A DNA stretch of 5,773 bases, from the NCBI GenBank assembly GCA_900554605.1, contig USHU01000079.1, forward strand, positions 1 through 5,773. Reading direction: 5' to 3'. The first letter of the stretch is position 1. The number at the start of each line of letters is the position of its first letter. The notes beneath the pieces were generated by a model. The model ran no database searches, had not been told where the DNA came from, and saw only the letters and a program-made list of their open reading frames with translations. This stretch comes from an uncultured Actinomyces sp. GTDB lineage: Bacteria > Actinomycetota > Actinomycetes > Actinomycetales > Actinomycetaceae. A program made the translations under genes and the position numbers. Shown piece after piece: positions 1 through 5,580 of this stretch.

Positions 1-291
1 GCATATACCGGGCATGCGGATGCTATCGGCGCCATTCCCGCCGGCGCCGAGCTCCTGGCGACGGGTTCACGCTGCCACGTTCAGATCCTGCGTTGGGGCC
101 ACAATATCTACGGCACTCAATTCCATCCTGAAATTACGCGTGAAGGCATGCATCTTCGCATTGATACCTACGGGGACACCTACTATCCTGCGGAAGAAAA
201 GCCTGCCGTTATCGCGCGCTGCGATGCGGCAGATACAGAACCCGCCCACGACCTTTTGGCATCGTTTATCCACCGTTACAAGCGAGCCTGA
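1..291 (+). CDS. Class I glutamine amidotransferase, GMP-synthase-like (C-terminal part)
   Basis: The frame is open from the first base to TGA at 289-291 and shows the last 96 residues; the start lies outside the window. The visible part contains the motif YGTQFHPE, the conserved class I amidotransferase segment that supplies the catalytic His and Glu of the Cys-His-Glu triad. The nucleophilic Cys would lie in the missing part. The residues after it (GMHLRIDTYGDTYYPAEE, then a C-terminal helix ending ASFIHRYKRA) fit the stand-alone 'type 1 glutamine amidotransferase / GMP synthase-like' group, not the amidotransferase domain of true GuaA, because no ATP-pyrophosphatase domain follows. These proteins hydrolyse glutamine or other gamma-glutamyl amides; the acceptor is usually unknown. 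It ends 12 nt before the glutamate-cysteine ligase gene, so the two are probably co-transcribed. Family assignment is firm; the exact substrate is not known. Confidence 0.85.
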   Translation, partial: AYTGHADAIGAIPAGAELLATGSRCHVQILRWGHNIYGTQFHPEITREGMHLRIDTYGDTYYPAEEKPAVIARCDAADTEPAHDLLASFIHRYKRA

Positions 292-292
292 C

Positions 293-298
293 GAGGGG
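293..298 (+). promoter_or_regulatory. Shine-Dalgarno site of the glutamate-cysteine ligase gene
   Basis: The purine run GAGGGG lies 5 nt before the ATG at 304. It falls in the 12-nt gap after the amidotransferase stop and supports ATG 304 as the start. It also suggests that this gene has its own ribosome entry within the operon. Confidence 0.6.
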
Positions 299-303
299 GA
301 GCT

Positions 304-1500
304 ATGGCCATTTCTTTTGCTCAGTCCGAGCGTTCAACTTTGGGCGTGGAATGGGAACTCCAGCTGATCGATGTCGATTCAGAAGATCTACGCCAGTGTG
401 CGGAAGCCATTCTCAGTGAGATTTCGGCCCGCTATCCCGACGACACTCTCATCCACGGTGAGATGCTGCGAAACACGATCGAGTTGGTCTCGCGCAAACA
501 AACCCGAGTGAGGGACGCGATTGCAGATCTCAATGAGGGACTCGATCTCTTACGCCCCGTGACGTCTGCGCTTCGCGTGGACCTGACCGGCGCAGGTTCG
601 CACCCATTTGCAAATCCCGCCCATCAGCGTGTTTCCGACTCCGAGCGCTATGCAGAACTCGTCAATCGCACGCAGTTTTGGGGTCGCCAAATGCTGCTCT
701 TCGGCACCCACGTCCACGTCGGGATCGAGGACCGCTCAAAGGTTCTTCCACTACTTGGGTTCCTCGCAACCCACCTTGGCAGGCTCCAAGCACTCTCGGC
801 CTCGTCGCCCTACTGGGCAAGCACAGACACGGGGTACTGCGACAACCGCGCGATGGTCTTCCAGCAGCTGCCTACCGCTGGGGTTCCGCAGCTCTTCACC
901 AGGTGGGAAGAGCTTGAGGGCTATACCCAGGACATGAAGAAGACCGGAATCATCTCAAAGTTCGATGAGATCCGCTGGGATATTCGCCCCTCGCCCAGGC
1001 TCGGGACCCTCGAGGTTCGCGTATGCGACTCTGCCTCCAATGTTGCCGAAATTGGCGCGATCACTGCACTGATCCACTGCCTCGTCGAATATGGCTCACG
1101 CATCCTGGACCGCGGCGAAGAACTGCCGAGGACATCGCCGTGGTTCCTCGCGGAAAACAAGTGGCGCGCGGCGCGATATGGAATGGATGCCGTCCTCATC
1201 GAAGACATCCACGGCAACGAACGGCATATTGACGATCTTCTTGATGAGACCGTGCGCGAACTGGAGCCCATCGCTGACGATCTTCAGTGCCAAGAAGAAC
1301 TCGACTTCATCCACACGCTGCGCAGTGTCGGCGTGGGTTACCAGCGTCAGAAAGCGGTCGCCGATGGCTCTGGCAGTCTCGAGGCCGTCGTCGCTCACTT
1401 GCGCGCTGAGACCGCAGCTGGACGCCCGCTTACCCCGCAAGTGACAGCTGGGATCTCTACGGAAGGTGCGCGTCCGCCTCGTCCGGGAAACCGGAAGTAA
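304..1500 (+). CDS. Glutamate-cysteine ligase family 2 (GCS2 / YbdK-type carboxylate-amine ligase)
   Basis: This 398-residue protein matches the GCS2 family, which uses ATP to join the gamma-carboxyl of glutamate to an amine such as cysteine. Recognisable segments in order are the N-terminal LGVEWELQLID (residues 13-23, with acidic metal/ATP-binding positions E16 and E18), GAGSHPFANP (96-105), the hallmark GTHVHVG (134-140), SPYW (168-171), the segment around residues 174-195 (TGYCDNRA, then LPTAGVP) and IRPSPRLGTLEVRVCD (227-242). The length is slightly above the roughly 370 residues usual for the family because of a low-complexity, Pro/Arg-rich tail after about residue 380. No signal peptide or membrane segment is seen, so the protein is cytoplasmic. 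The preceding gene is a glutamine amidotransferase, so both genes handle gamma-glutamyl chemistry. Family members include EgtA-like enzymes (ergothioneine route) and weakly active YbdK proteins. No egtB, egtC or egtD is visible here, so I give no gene symbol. The start is supported by a Shine-Dalgarno site. Confidence 0.92.
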   Translation: MAISFAQSERSTLGVEWELQLIDVDSEDLRQCAEAILSEISARYPDDTLIHGEMLRNTIELVSRKQTRVRDAIADLNEGLDLLRPVTSALRVDLTGAGSHPFANPAHQRVSDSERYAELVNRTQFWGRQMLLFGTHVHVGIEDRSKVLPLLGFLATHLGRLQALSASSPYWASTDTGYCDNRAMVFQQLPTAGVPQLFTRWEELEGYTQDMKKTGIISKFDEIRWDIRPSPRLGTLEVRVCDSASNVAEIGAITALIHCLVEYGSRILDRGEELPRTSPWFLAENKWRAARYGMDAVLIEDIHGNERHIDDLLDETVRELEPIADDLQCQEELDFIHTLRSVGVGYQRQKAVADGSGSLEAVVAHLRAETAAGRPLTPQVTAGISTEGARPPRPGNRK

Positions 1501-1512
1501 ACGCAGACAATG

Positions 1513-1554
1513 AAAGTGGGCGACGCAGCATTTCGCGCGCGTCGCCCACTTTTT
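1513..1554 (+). terminator. Rho-independent terminator between convergent genes
   Basis: A perfect 14-bp inverted repeat (AAAGTGGGCGACGC at 1513-1526 with its complement at 1539-1552) encloses a 12-nt loop and runs into TTTTT at 1550-1554. It starts 12 nt after the ligase stop and ends that operon. Because the stem begins with AAA, it could also act, less strongly, for the convergent transporter gene on the - strand, where the hairpin is followed by CTTTCATT. Confidence 0.9.
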
Positions 1555-1592
1555 CGTGCCCGCAAAGAGCGGGATTATTGGTGAGATCTAGG

Positions 1593-2585
1593 TCAGCCCT
1601 GCTTGCCGAAACGGCGGAAGAACATGGCCAAGAGTGCACCGGAAAGGTTGTGCCAAACCGAGAAGACTGCGCCGGGAAGCGCGGCCTCGGGGCTGAAGTA
1701 CTTCGTTGCCAAGCCGGCCGCCAGACCCGAGTTCTGCATACCAACTTCGATTGCGGTCGTACGAGCTGCACGGTAATCGCCGCCCGAGATACGGCCTGCG
1801 AAGTATCCGAAGAAGTAACCCAGCAGGTTGTGAAGGATGACCACGATGAAGACGATGAGTGCGGATTCCATGATCTTGTCGGCGGACTTACCAACGACTG
1901 CTGCCAGCACGTAGGAGATACCAAGGACCGAGATCCAGGGAAGAGCCGGGAGGATCTTTTCAACGTAACGGCCAGCAAGCATACGGACGACGATGCCTGC
2001 GACGACGGGGATCAGAACGATCTGAACGATTGCGAGCGCCATGCTCTTTGCATCAACGGGCATGTACTGACCGGCCAGCCACTTGGTGAGAAGGGGGGTC
2101 ATGAAGGGTGCCAGAAGAGTGGAAATCGATGTCATGGTCACCGAGAGTGCAACGTCACCCTTAGCCAAGTAAGAGATGACATTCGAGGCGGTGCCACCCG
2201 GGGCGCAACCGACCAGGATGACGCCGGCTGCAATTGCCGGATCGAGGTGGAGCAGCTTGGCCAGAAGGAAGGCGACTCCAGGCATGATCACATACTGCGC
2301 GATAACACCGACGATGACGGGCAGGGGGCGCTTCACGACAAGGGCAAAGTCGGGAAGGGTCAGGGTCAAGCCCATGCCGAACATGATGATGCCCAGGCCG
2401 ATGTTCACACCCGAGGCGAGCTTTGCTGCATGGGTCGGGAAAATCAGACCCAGGGCGAATGCCGCGATAATGATGAGCGGAAATACGGTAACCGCAATGC
2501 GGGCAGAACGATCTTCTTGAGAAAGCTCGGGCTTAGCGGCAACCGAGGATGGGACGGTTTCTTCGCGTGTATCGTTTGTTGACAT
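1593..2585 (-). CDS. BASS-family (bile acid:sodium symporter-like) transporter
   Basis: This 330-residue polytopic membrane protein has about nine or ten hydrophobic segments between residues 29 and 322, after a polar cytoplasmic N-terminus. Signature motifs are GCAPGGTASNV (126-136) and EVGMQNSGLA (280-289). From what is known of the bacterial homologue ASBT of Neisseria meningitidis, the sodium ligands map here at a constant offset of 20: Q97, S134, N135, S148, T152, E280, V281, M283 and Q284 all agree. Na+-coupled transport is therefore likely. The substrate cannot be read from the sequence; bacterial relatives carry organic anions (bile-salt analogues, pantothenate precursors, keto acids), and no neighbouring pathway gene points to one. 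The ATG at 2585 is the only credible start, since no alternative start codon precedes the first membrane segment. It lacks a proper Shine-Dalgarno: AGGT abuts the ATG directly. It is transcribed divergently from the YwiC-like gene and converges on the ligase gene. Confidence 0.93.
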   Translation of the reverse strand: MSTNDTREETVPSSVAAKPELSQEDRSARIAVTVFPLIIIAAFALGLIFPTHAAKLASGVNIGLGIIMFGMGLTLTLPDFALVVKRPLPVIVGVIAQYVIMPGVAFLLAKLLHLDPAIAAGVILVGCAPGGTASNVISYLAKGDVALSVTMTSISTLLAPFMTPLLTKWLAGQYMPVDAKSMALAIVQIVLIPVVAGIVVRMLAGRYVEKILPALPWISVLGISYVLAAVVGKSADKIMESALIVFIVVILHNLLGYFFGYFAGRISGGDYRAARTTAIEVGMQNSGLAAGLATKYFSPEAALPGAVFSVWHNLSGALLAMFFRRFGKQG

Positions 2586-2651
2586 ACCTATAACATTGCG
2601 CCGAGAATTCAGTTCGCGAAAATTTCATCTCAGAGCATGGGATATCGGTGA

Positions 2652-2672
2652 GCGCGGGCACATTTTCCGCGC
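2652..2672. repeat. Short GC-rich inverted repeat in the divergent intergenic region
   Basis: GCGCGG at 2652-2657 and CCGCGC at 2667-2672 form a 6-bp perfect dyad with a 9-nt loop. No T-run follows on either strand, so it is not a terminator. It could be an operator or chance. It lies between the transporter start and the DtxR-like box. Confidence 0.25.
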
Positions 2673-2677
2673 ATTTC

Positions 2678-2696
2678 TTAGGTTTCCCTAAGTGAA
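2678..2696. promoter_or_regulatory. Putative DtxR/IdeR-type iron box
   Basis: TTAGGTTTCCCTAAGTGAA agrees at 14 of 19 positions with the established DtxR/IdeR consensus TTAGGTTAGSCTAACCTAA. The left half-site TTAGGTT is perfect, the core CCTAA is kept, and the right half-site is degraded. It also contains a self-standing dyad, CTTAGG-TTTC-CCTAAG (2677-2692). It covers the place where a -35 element would sit for the -10 at 2706-2711, as expected for a repressor site acting on the YwiC-like gene. The start of the divergent transporter gene is 93 nt away. The match is seen directly; the regulation is inferred. Confidence 0.4.
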
Positions 2697-2705
2697 TAGG
2701 CCCAC

Positions 2706-2711
2706 TACACT
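2706..2711 (+). promoter_or_regulatory. -10 element for a leaderless transcript of the YwiC-like gene
   Basis: TACACT resembles TATAAT and lies exactly 7 nt before the ATG at 2719, so transcription would begin at or next to the start codon. No Shine-Dalgarno lies in between (GTTGCCC). With 17-nt spacing the -35 position would be 2683-2688 (TTTCCC), a poor match that lies inside the DtxR-like box. Confidence 0.5.
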
Positions 2712-2718
2712 GTTGCCC

Positions 2719-3516
2719 ATGAATCAACGTGGCTCGAAGATGCGAAGCTTGGTCCGGCACGGGTGGCTCTCAAACGAGCACGGCGCCTGGATCATGACCG
2801 TTCTTCCGATCACTGTCGGAATATGCACCGTCCATCCCCAGCCCATTCAATTCCTACTCCTTGCAGCCTGGACCGCCGCCTATTGCAGCTTCCATGCTCT
2901 GAGCCTGTACTGGTCAGCCTCTCCCAAGCGCCGCCGCACCTACCTTCCGGCTTTCCTCACCTGGGCGAGCATAGCTGTCGTGTGCGGGGTTCCGATTATT
3001 GTCATGCGCCCGCATGCCATCGCACGGATCATCATTCCCATCACCCTTTTTTGCGCAGTTGCGACTTACGAGGCCTTCCGCAAGCGACGCCGCTCCATTG
3101 CCTCCCATGTGTCGAGCGTTCTTGCGAGTTCGTGCACCCTCCCCCTGTCGATCTGGATTACCTCAGAGAGCTATTCGCAGTACAAACTGTGGTGCGCAGC
3201 GGTAGCCGTCGCCGCCTACATGCTGGGGTCTATCGTCTACGTCCGCTCCCTCATCCGCGGGGCAAATAAGCCATCGGTGTATATCGTCTCCGTTGCCTGG
3301 CACTTGGCACTTGTGGTCGCATGCCTGATCGGAGTGCTCATGCATGTTCTTCCCGGCGGAGTACTTCTGGCTTTCGTCGTGATCGCCCTGCGCGCGATCC
3401 TTATCCCCGCACTGCGTAAGATCAAGCACCTCAAGATCCCTCCCCTGATCATCGGTCTTGGGGAATACGTCTCCTGTGCCTGTCTCTTCTCGGCGGTCCT
3501 GGCAATCGTCGCCTAG
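2719..3516 (+). CDS. YwiC-like family integral membrane protein
   Basis: This 265-residue protein is strongly hydrophobic, with about eight predicted membrane segments. The N-terminal motif NEHGAWIM...P (residues 19-30) is the hallmark of the YwiC-like family (named for Bacillus subtilis YwiC). Other typical pieces are the basic loop SPKRRRTYLP (68-77), the segment VYVRSLIR (173-180) and the C-terminal IGLGEY (245-250). The biochemical role of the family is not established; its layout recalls UbiA-like prenyltransferases, but I see no DxxxD pair to support that activity. I chose ATG 2719 over an in-frame GTG at 2692, which adds nine residues, because a -10 element sits 7 nt before 2719 and the GTG would lie within the DtxR-like box and upstream of the likely transcription start. 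It is followed after 33 nt by a small membrane-protein gene on the same strand. Confidence 0.88.
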   Translation: MNQRGSKMRSLVRHGWLSNEHGAWIMTVLPITVGICTVHPQPIQFLLLAAWTAAYCSFHALSLYWSASPKRRRTYLPAFLTWASIAVVCGVPIIVMRPHAIARIIIPITLFCAVATYEAFRKRRRSIASHVSSVLASSCTLPLSIWITSESYSQYKLWCAAVAVAAYMLGSIVYVRSLIRGANKPSVYIVSVAWHLALVVACLIGVLMHVLPGGVLLAFVVIALRAILIPALRKIKHLKIPPLIIGLGEYVSCACLFSAVLAIVA

Positions 3517-3536
3517 TCGACTATTACCCGATCGGC

Positions 3537-3542
3537 GATAAT
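3537..3542 (+). promoter_or_regulatory. -10 element for a leaderless transcript of the PF04020-type gene
   Basis: GATAAT (5 of 6 to TATAAT) lies exactly 7 nt before the ATG at 3550, the same geometry as in front of the YwiC-like gene. No Shine-Dalgarno is placed properly, although GGGG at 3543-3546 is purine-rich. I see no good -35 match at normal spacing. This argues for a start at 3550 and for a promoter independent of the upstream gene. Confidence 0.5.
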
Positions 3543-3549
3543 GGGGCGT

Positions 3550-3930
3550 ATGAACTTTATTCTGCGTCTCATTGGAACGGCGCTGGGCCTATGGGTCTCA
3601 GCTGCTCTTGTCCCGGGAATTACCATTGCGCGCGGTACATCCCTAACGGAAACCGTCGTCATCTTGGGTTTGATTGCACTGGTATTCACCGTCGTAAACT
3701 CCATTGTGCGGCCTCTCATTCAAATTCTTGCCTTCCCGCTCTACATCCTCACCTTCGGCCTTTTCGCACTGATCACCAATGGCATTGGCTTCCTGGTCGC
3801 GGGATCGATTGCAGACTCCATGGGCCTGCCCTTCTCTGTGTCTGGCCTTGGCGCGGCCGTCATCGGTGCCATCATCACCGCTGTTGTCTCCTCGCTCTTT
3901 GGAGGACTCACGGGCGCTAAGAAGAAGTAA
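3550..3930 (+). CDS. Small membrane protein of the phage holin 4_2 family (PF04020)
   Basis: This 126-residue protein has four hydrophobic segments (about residues 4-22, 35-54, 57-88 and 97-120) and a short basic tail, TGAKKK. The central stretch VVNSIVRPLIQILAFP (residues 48-63), followed by LYILTFGLFALITNGI (64-79), is the typical core of the family once annotated as 'phage holin family 4'. Most members are chromosomal in bacteria without nearby phage genes, as here, and their role is unknown; the name should not be read as proof of lytic function. An earlier in-frame ATG at 3541 would add three residues, but it overlaps the -10 box. The start at 3550 gives the usual family N-terminus (MNFILRLIGTALGLWV). 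It converges on the hydrolase gene with only 33 nt between the stop codons. Confidence 0.88.
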   Translation: MNFILRLIGTALGLWVSAALVPGITIARGTSLTETVVILGLIALVFTVVNSIVRPLIQILAFPLYILTFGLFALITNGIGFLVAGSIADSMGLPFSVSGLGAAVIGAIITAVVSSLFGGLTGAKKK

Positions 3931-3963
3931 CTCACCAGCGCCGTCTGGCCTTGAGCCACTCTC

Positions 3964-5580
3964 TTAAGAAACTCGGCGGGTATCAAAAATGTAGGAACGC
4001 GTGCGCGTCGCCTCTGTGATACCCAGCCGAGTTCTTCTTTCTTCTTCCCAGCGATGCACGTCCTCGATATTGCGATAGCGGCCCGCGTCCGCCGATTCGC
4101 ACTCTCGAATTGCTTCGGTGTAGGTCGCAATATCGTGAGCGGCAATGGGATTGTCCTGCCCTTGTTTTCTTTCTAAGTGCTCACTATCAAAATGCAAGGT
4201 CAGTGCATGGCCGCGATTAGCATTCGCTCCGCCGTCAAGTGCGGGGACGATGTCACGCGTGTTTTCCATATTGAGCATGGGAACACTTGAGTCGGGATGG
4301 AATCCCGCGACCGGCGAACCCGCGGTTAGCACCGAGGCAACGCAGTAGCGCGAGCGCACCTGCGGATCTGCGGCCAACTGTGCAGCAATGATCCCGCCTT
4401 GAGAGTGGCCCACAAATTCAACGGGCTCATCAGCCTTGATCCCCGCCATATCCATAGTAGTTTTCACTGCCCTGAGCTGGTCGGAATTGCATTGCCCAAC
4501 TGCTTGAAGATTCGTCAGCATATCTTGGGGATTGTCTTCGCCTGGCCCCCACTTTTGCGTCCCCCTGATCATGACTGACCACGCGCGGTGTTCCCTCCCA
4601 TCGGCGTCCACCGTCACGTGCTGAAGGATCTCAATTTGCCCCTCGTCTGCACTGGAGCGAAGCTGTCCGATACGTTCCAATGCCTCCGAGGCCTTCAGCG
4701 GGGTTTCGACCCCTTCCTTCCCAGGATCCGTCTGCGTGCGCAAGACTTGCGACTGAGGAGAGGAAGAATGCGGTGGATAAGCCGCCACAGCATTAACCGC
4801 ATAAATGACCGCACCGAAAGATCCGCAATATTGGGTGGGGCGCCCTCCCTGCGCGACGCCTGAAAGCACTCGGCTTGCCGGCCCGGGCGGTGCGCCATCG
4901 GGAAGGCTCTGCGCTGAAATCCTCACCCCCGAATGGCGACCAAACATCAACCAACCCATTGCCGCATACAGCGTCGACATTTGTGCAGCAGCATCTCGAG
5001 TAACTTCGACGTCCGAGCGCGTTGAAGTCTCATTGACCAGTCGCGATAGCTCAGCAACATCCATTTGTGTTCGCAAACCCAAAGACGCATCTGATGGCTG
5101 GCGAACAAAAGACAGACCGTGGGCGCTGATAGTTGCTATCCCATGAAAGATGCCAAGCGGTGCGAAGAGGAAAGGGGCATAAGGATTGACGTATTTCCCC
5201 ACGCCTGCGATCTTCCGCGATGCTGTCAATCCTCCTGCCCACGAAAGCTCGCCCATACTGCCACCCAGCCTGCGCACGGTCTTCTGATAGGAAGCAGCGT
5301 CGGCCTCGGCAGCGGCATGGATGGACGCAACGTAAGCAAGCCTGTCCGCACAACTACCAATCTGCTCGCTCAGTTGTGCACCGAGGGCACACAAACGTTG
5401 CAAAACACCCCCACACTGATGTGCACACAACTCCTGATTGAGCGAATGTGCCGCGCCAAGCTGACTATCAAGGGCCTCGCGAATCCTTCGCAGAAATAGA
5501 ACGTCGCCGACAAGCGCCTCGGTATCAATGCGCGTTGTATCCGAAGAAACCACCATCCATGACACGCACTGCCCATTCAT
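3964..5580 (-). CDS. Alpha/beta hydrolase (class 3 lipase-like) with helical N-terminal domain; candidate type VII-associated substrate
   Basis: This 538-residue protein has two parts. Residues about 21-105 are helical and Ala/Leu/Glu-rich with unusual cysteines (C52, C56, C64, C77); this resembles the helical-hairpin domains of WXG/LXG-type proteins. Residues 110-160 are Gly-rich and hydrophobic. The C-terminal half (about 330-490) shows class-3 lipase features: VMIRGT (336-341, oxyanion region), nucleophile motif GHSQG (391-395, Ser393), TAGSPVAGF (419-427), Asp443 in RDIVP, and His482 in AHDIATY. Together these form a plausible Ser-Asp-His triad for ester hydrolysis of lipid-like substrates. 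No Sec signal peptide is visible. The start ATG overlaps the stop of the upstream WXG100-like gene (ATGA, 5577-5580) and has a good Shine-Dalgarno, so translation is coupled. A type VII export role is inferred from this context. Alternatively it is a cytoplasmic esterase. I do not recognise a named orthologue. Confidence 0.82.
   Translation of the reverse strand: MNGQCVSWMVVSSDTTRIDTEALVGDVLFLRRIREALDSQLGAAHSLNQELCAHQCGGVLQRLCALGAQLSEQIGSCADRLAYVASIHAAAEADAASYQKTVRRLGGSMGELSWAGGLTASRKIAGVGKYVNPYAPFLFAPLGIFHGIATISAHGLSFVRQPSDASLGLRTQMDVAELSRLVNETSTRSDVEVTRDAAAQMSTLYAAMGWLMFGRHSGVRISAQSLPDGAPPGPASRVLSGVAQGGRPTQYCGSFGAVIYAVNAVAAYPPHSSSPQSQVLRTQTDPGKEGVETPLKASEALERIGQLRSSADEGQIEILQHVTVDADGREHRAWSVMIRGTQKWGPGEDNPQDMLTNLQAVGQCNSDQLRAVKTTMDMAGIKADEPVEFVGHSQGGIIAAQLAADPQVRSRYCVASVLTAGSPVAGFHPDSSVPMLNMENTRDIVPALDGGANANRGHALTLHFDSEHLERKQGQDNPIAAHDIATYTEAIRECESADAGRYRNIEDVHRWEEERRTRLGITEATRTRSYIFDTRRVS
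3966..4036. terminator. Long imperfect inverted repeat, possible terminator for the convergent gene pair
   Basis: The left arm at 3966-3985 (AAGAAACTCGGCGGGTATCA) pairs with the right arm at 4017-4036 (TGATACCCAGCCGAGTTCTT), apart from one bulged A on each side. The loop is 31 nt and holds a small inner hairpin (ACGC 3997-4000 with GCGT 4005-4008). On the + strand the right arm runs into a pyrimidine tract (TTCTTCTTTCTTCTT), so it may stop transcripts of the PF04020-type gene. It lies inside the 3' end of the hydrolase coding region, whose stop codon sits at the base of the stem. The long loop makes terminator function uncertain. Confidence 0.45.

Noticed and set aside
1578..2582. A 334-residue open frame on the + strand, antisense to the BASS transporter
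   Set aside because: Its translation is Asp/Gly/Arg/His-rich without any family resemblance, and the opposite strand encodes a clear membrane transporter with conserved motifs. It is a shadow of codon bias.
2652..2672. GCGCGG/CCGCGC dyad as a terminator
   Set aside because: It lies between divergent gene starts and has no T-run on either strand; at most it is an operator.
2692..2718. Nine-residue N-terminal extension of the YwiC-like protein from a GTG at 2692
   Set aside because: The GTG overlaps the DtxR-like box and lies upstream of the -10 element; family members begin close to the NEHGAW motif.
3163..3452. Overlapping short frames antisense to the YwiC-like gene
   Set aside because: They have no start signals, no hydrophobic or domain pattern, and overlap a well-supported gene.
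3541..3549. Earlier ATG start for the PF04020-type gene
   Set aside because: Its first two bases form part of the GATAAT -10 element, so a transcript from that promoter would not contain it.
3550..3930. A prophage remnant signalled by the 'holin' gene
   Set aside because: PF04020 proteins are widespread chromosomal membrane proteins, and no endolysin, phage structural gene, integrase or attachment site is seen here.
3931..3963. A conventional terminator in the 33-nt gap between the convergent stop codons
   Set aside because: Only a 4-bp TGGC/GCCA pairing without a T-tract is present; the larger inverted repeat just beyond is the better candidate.
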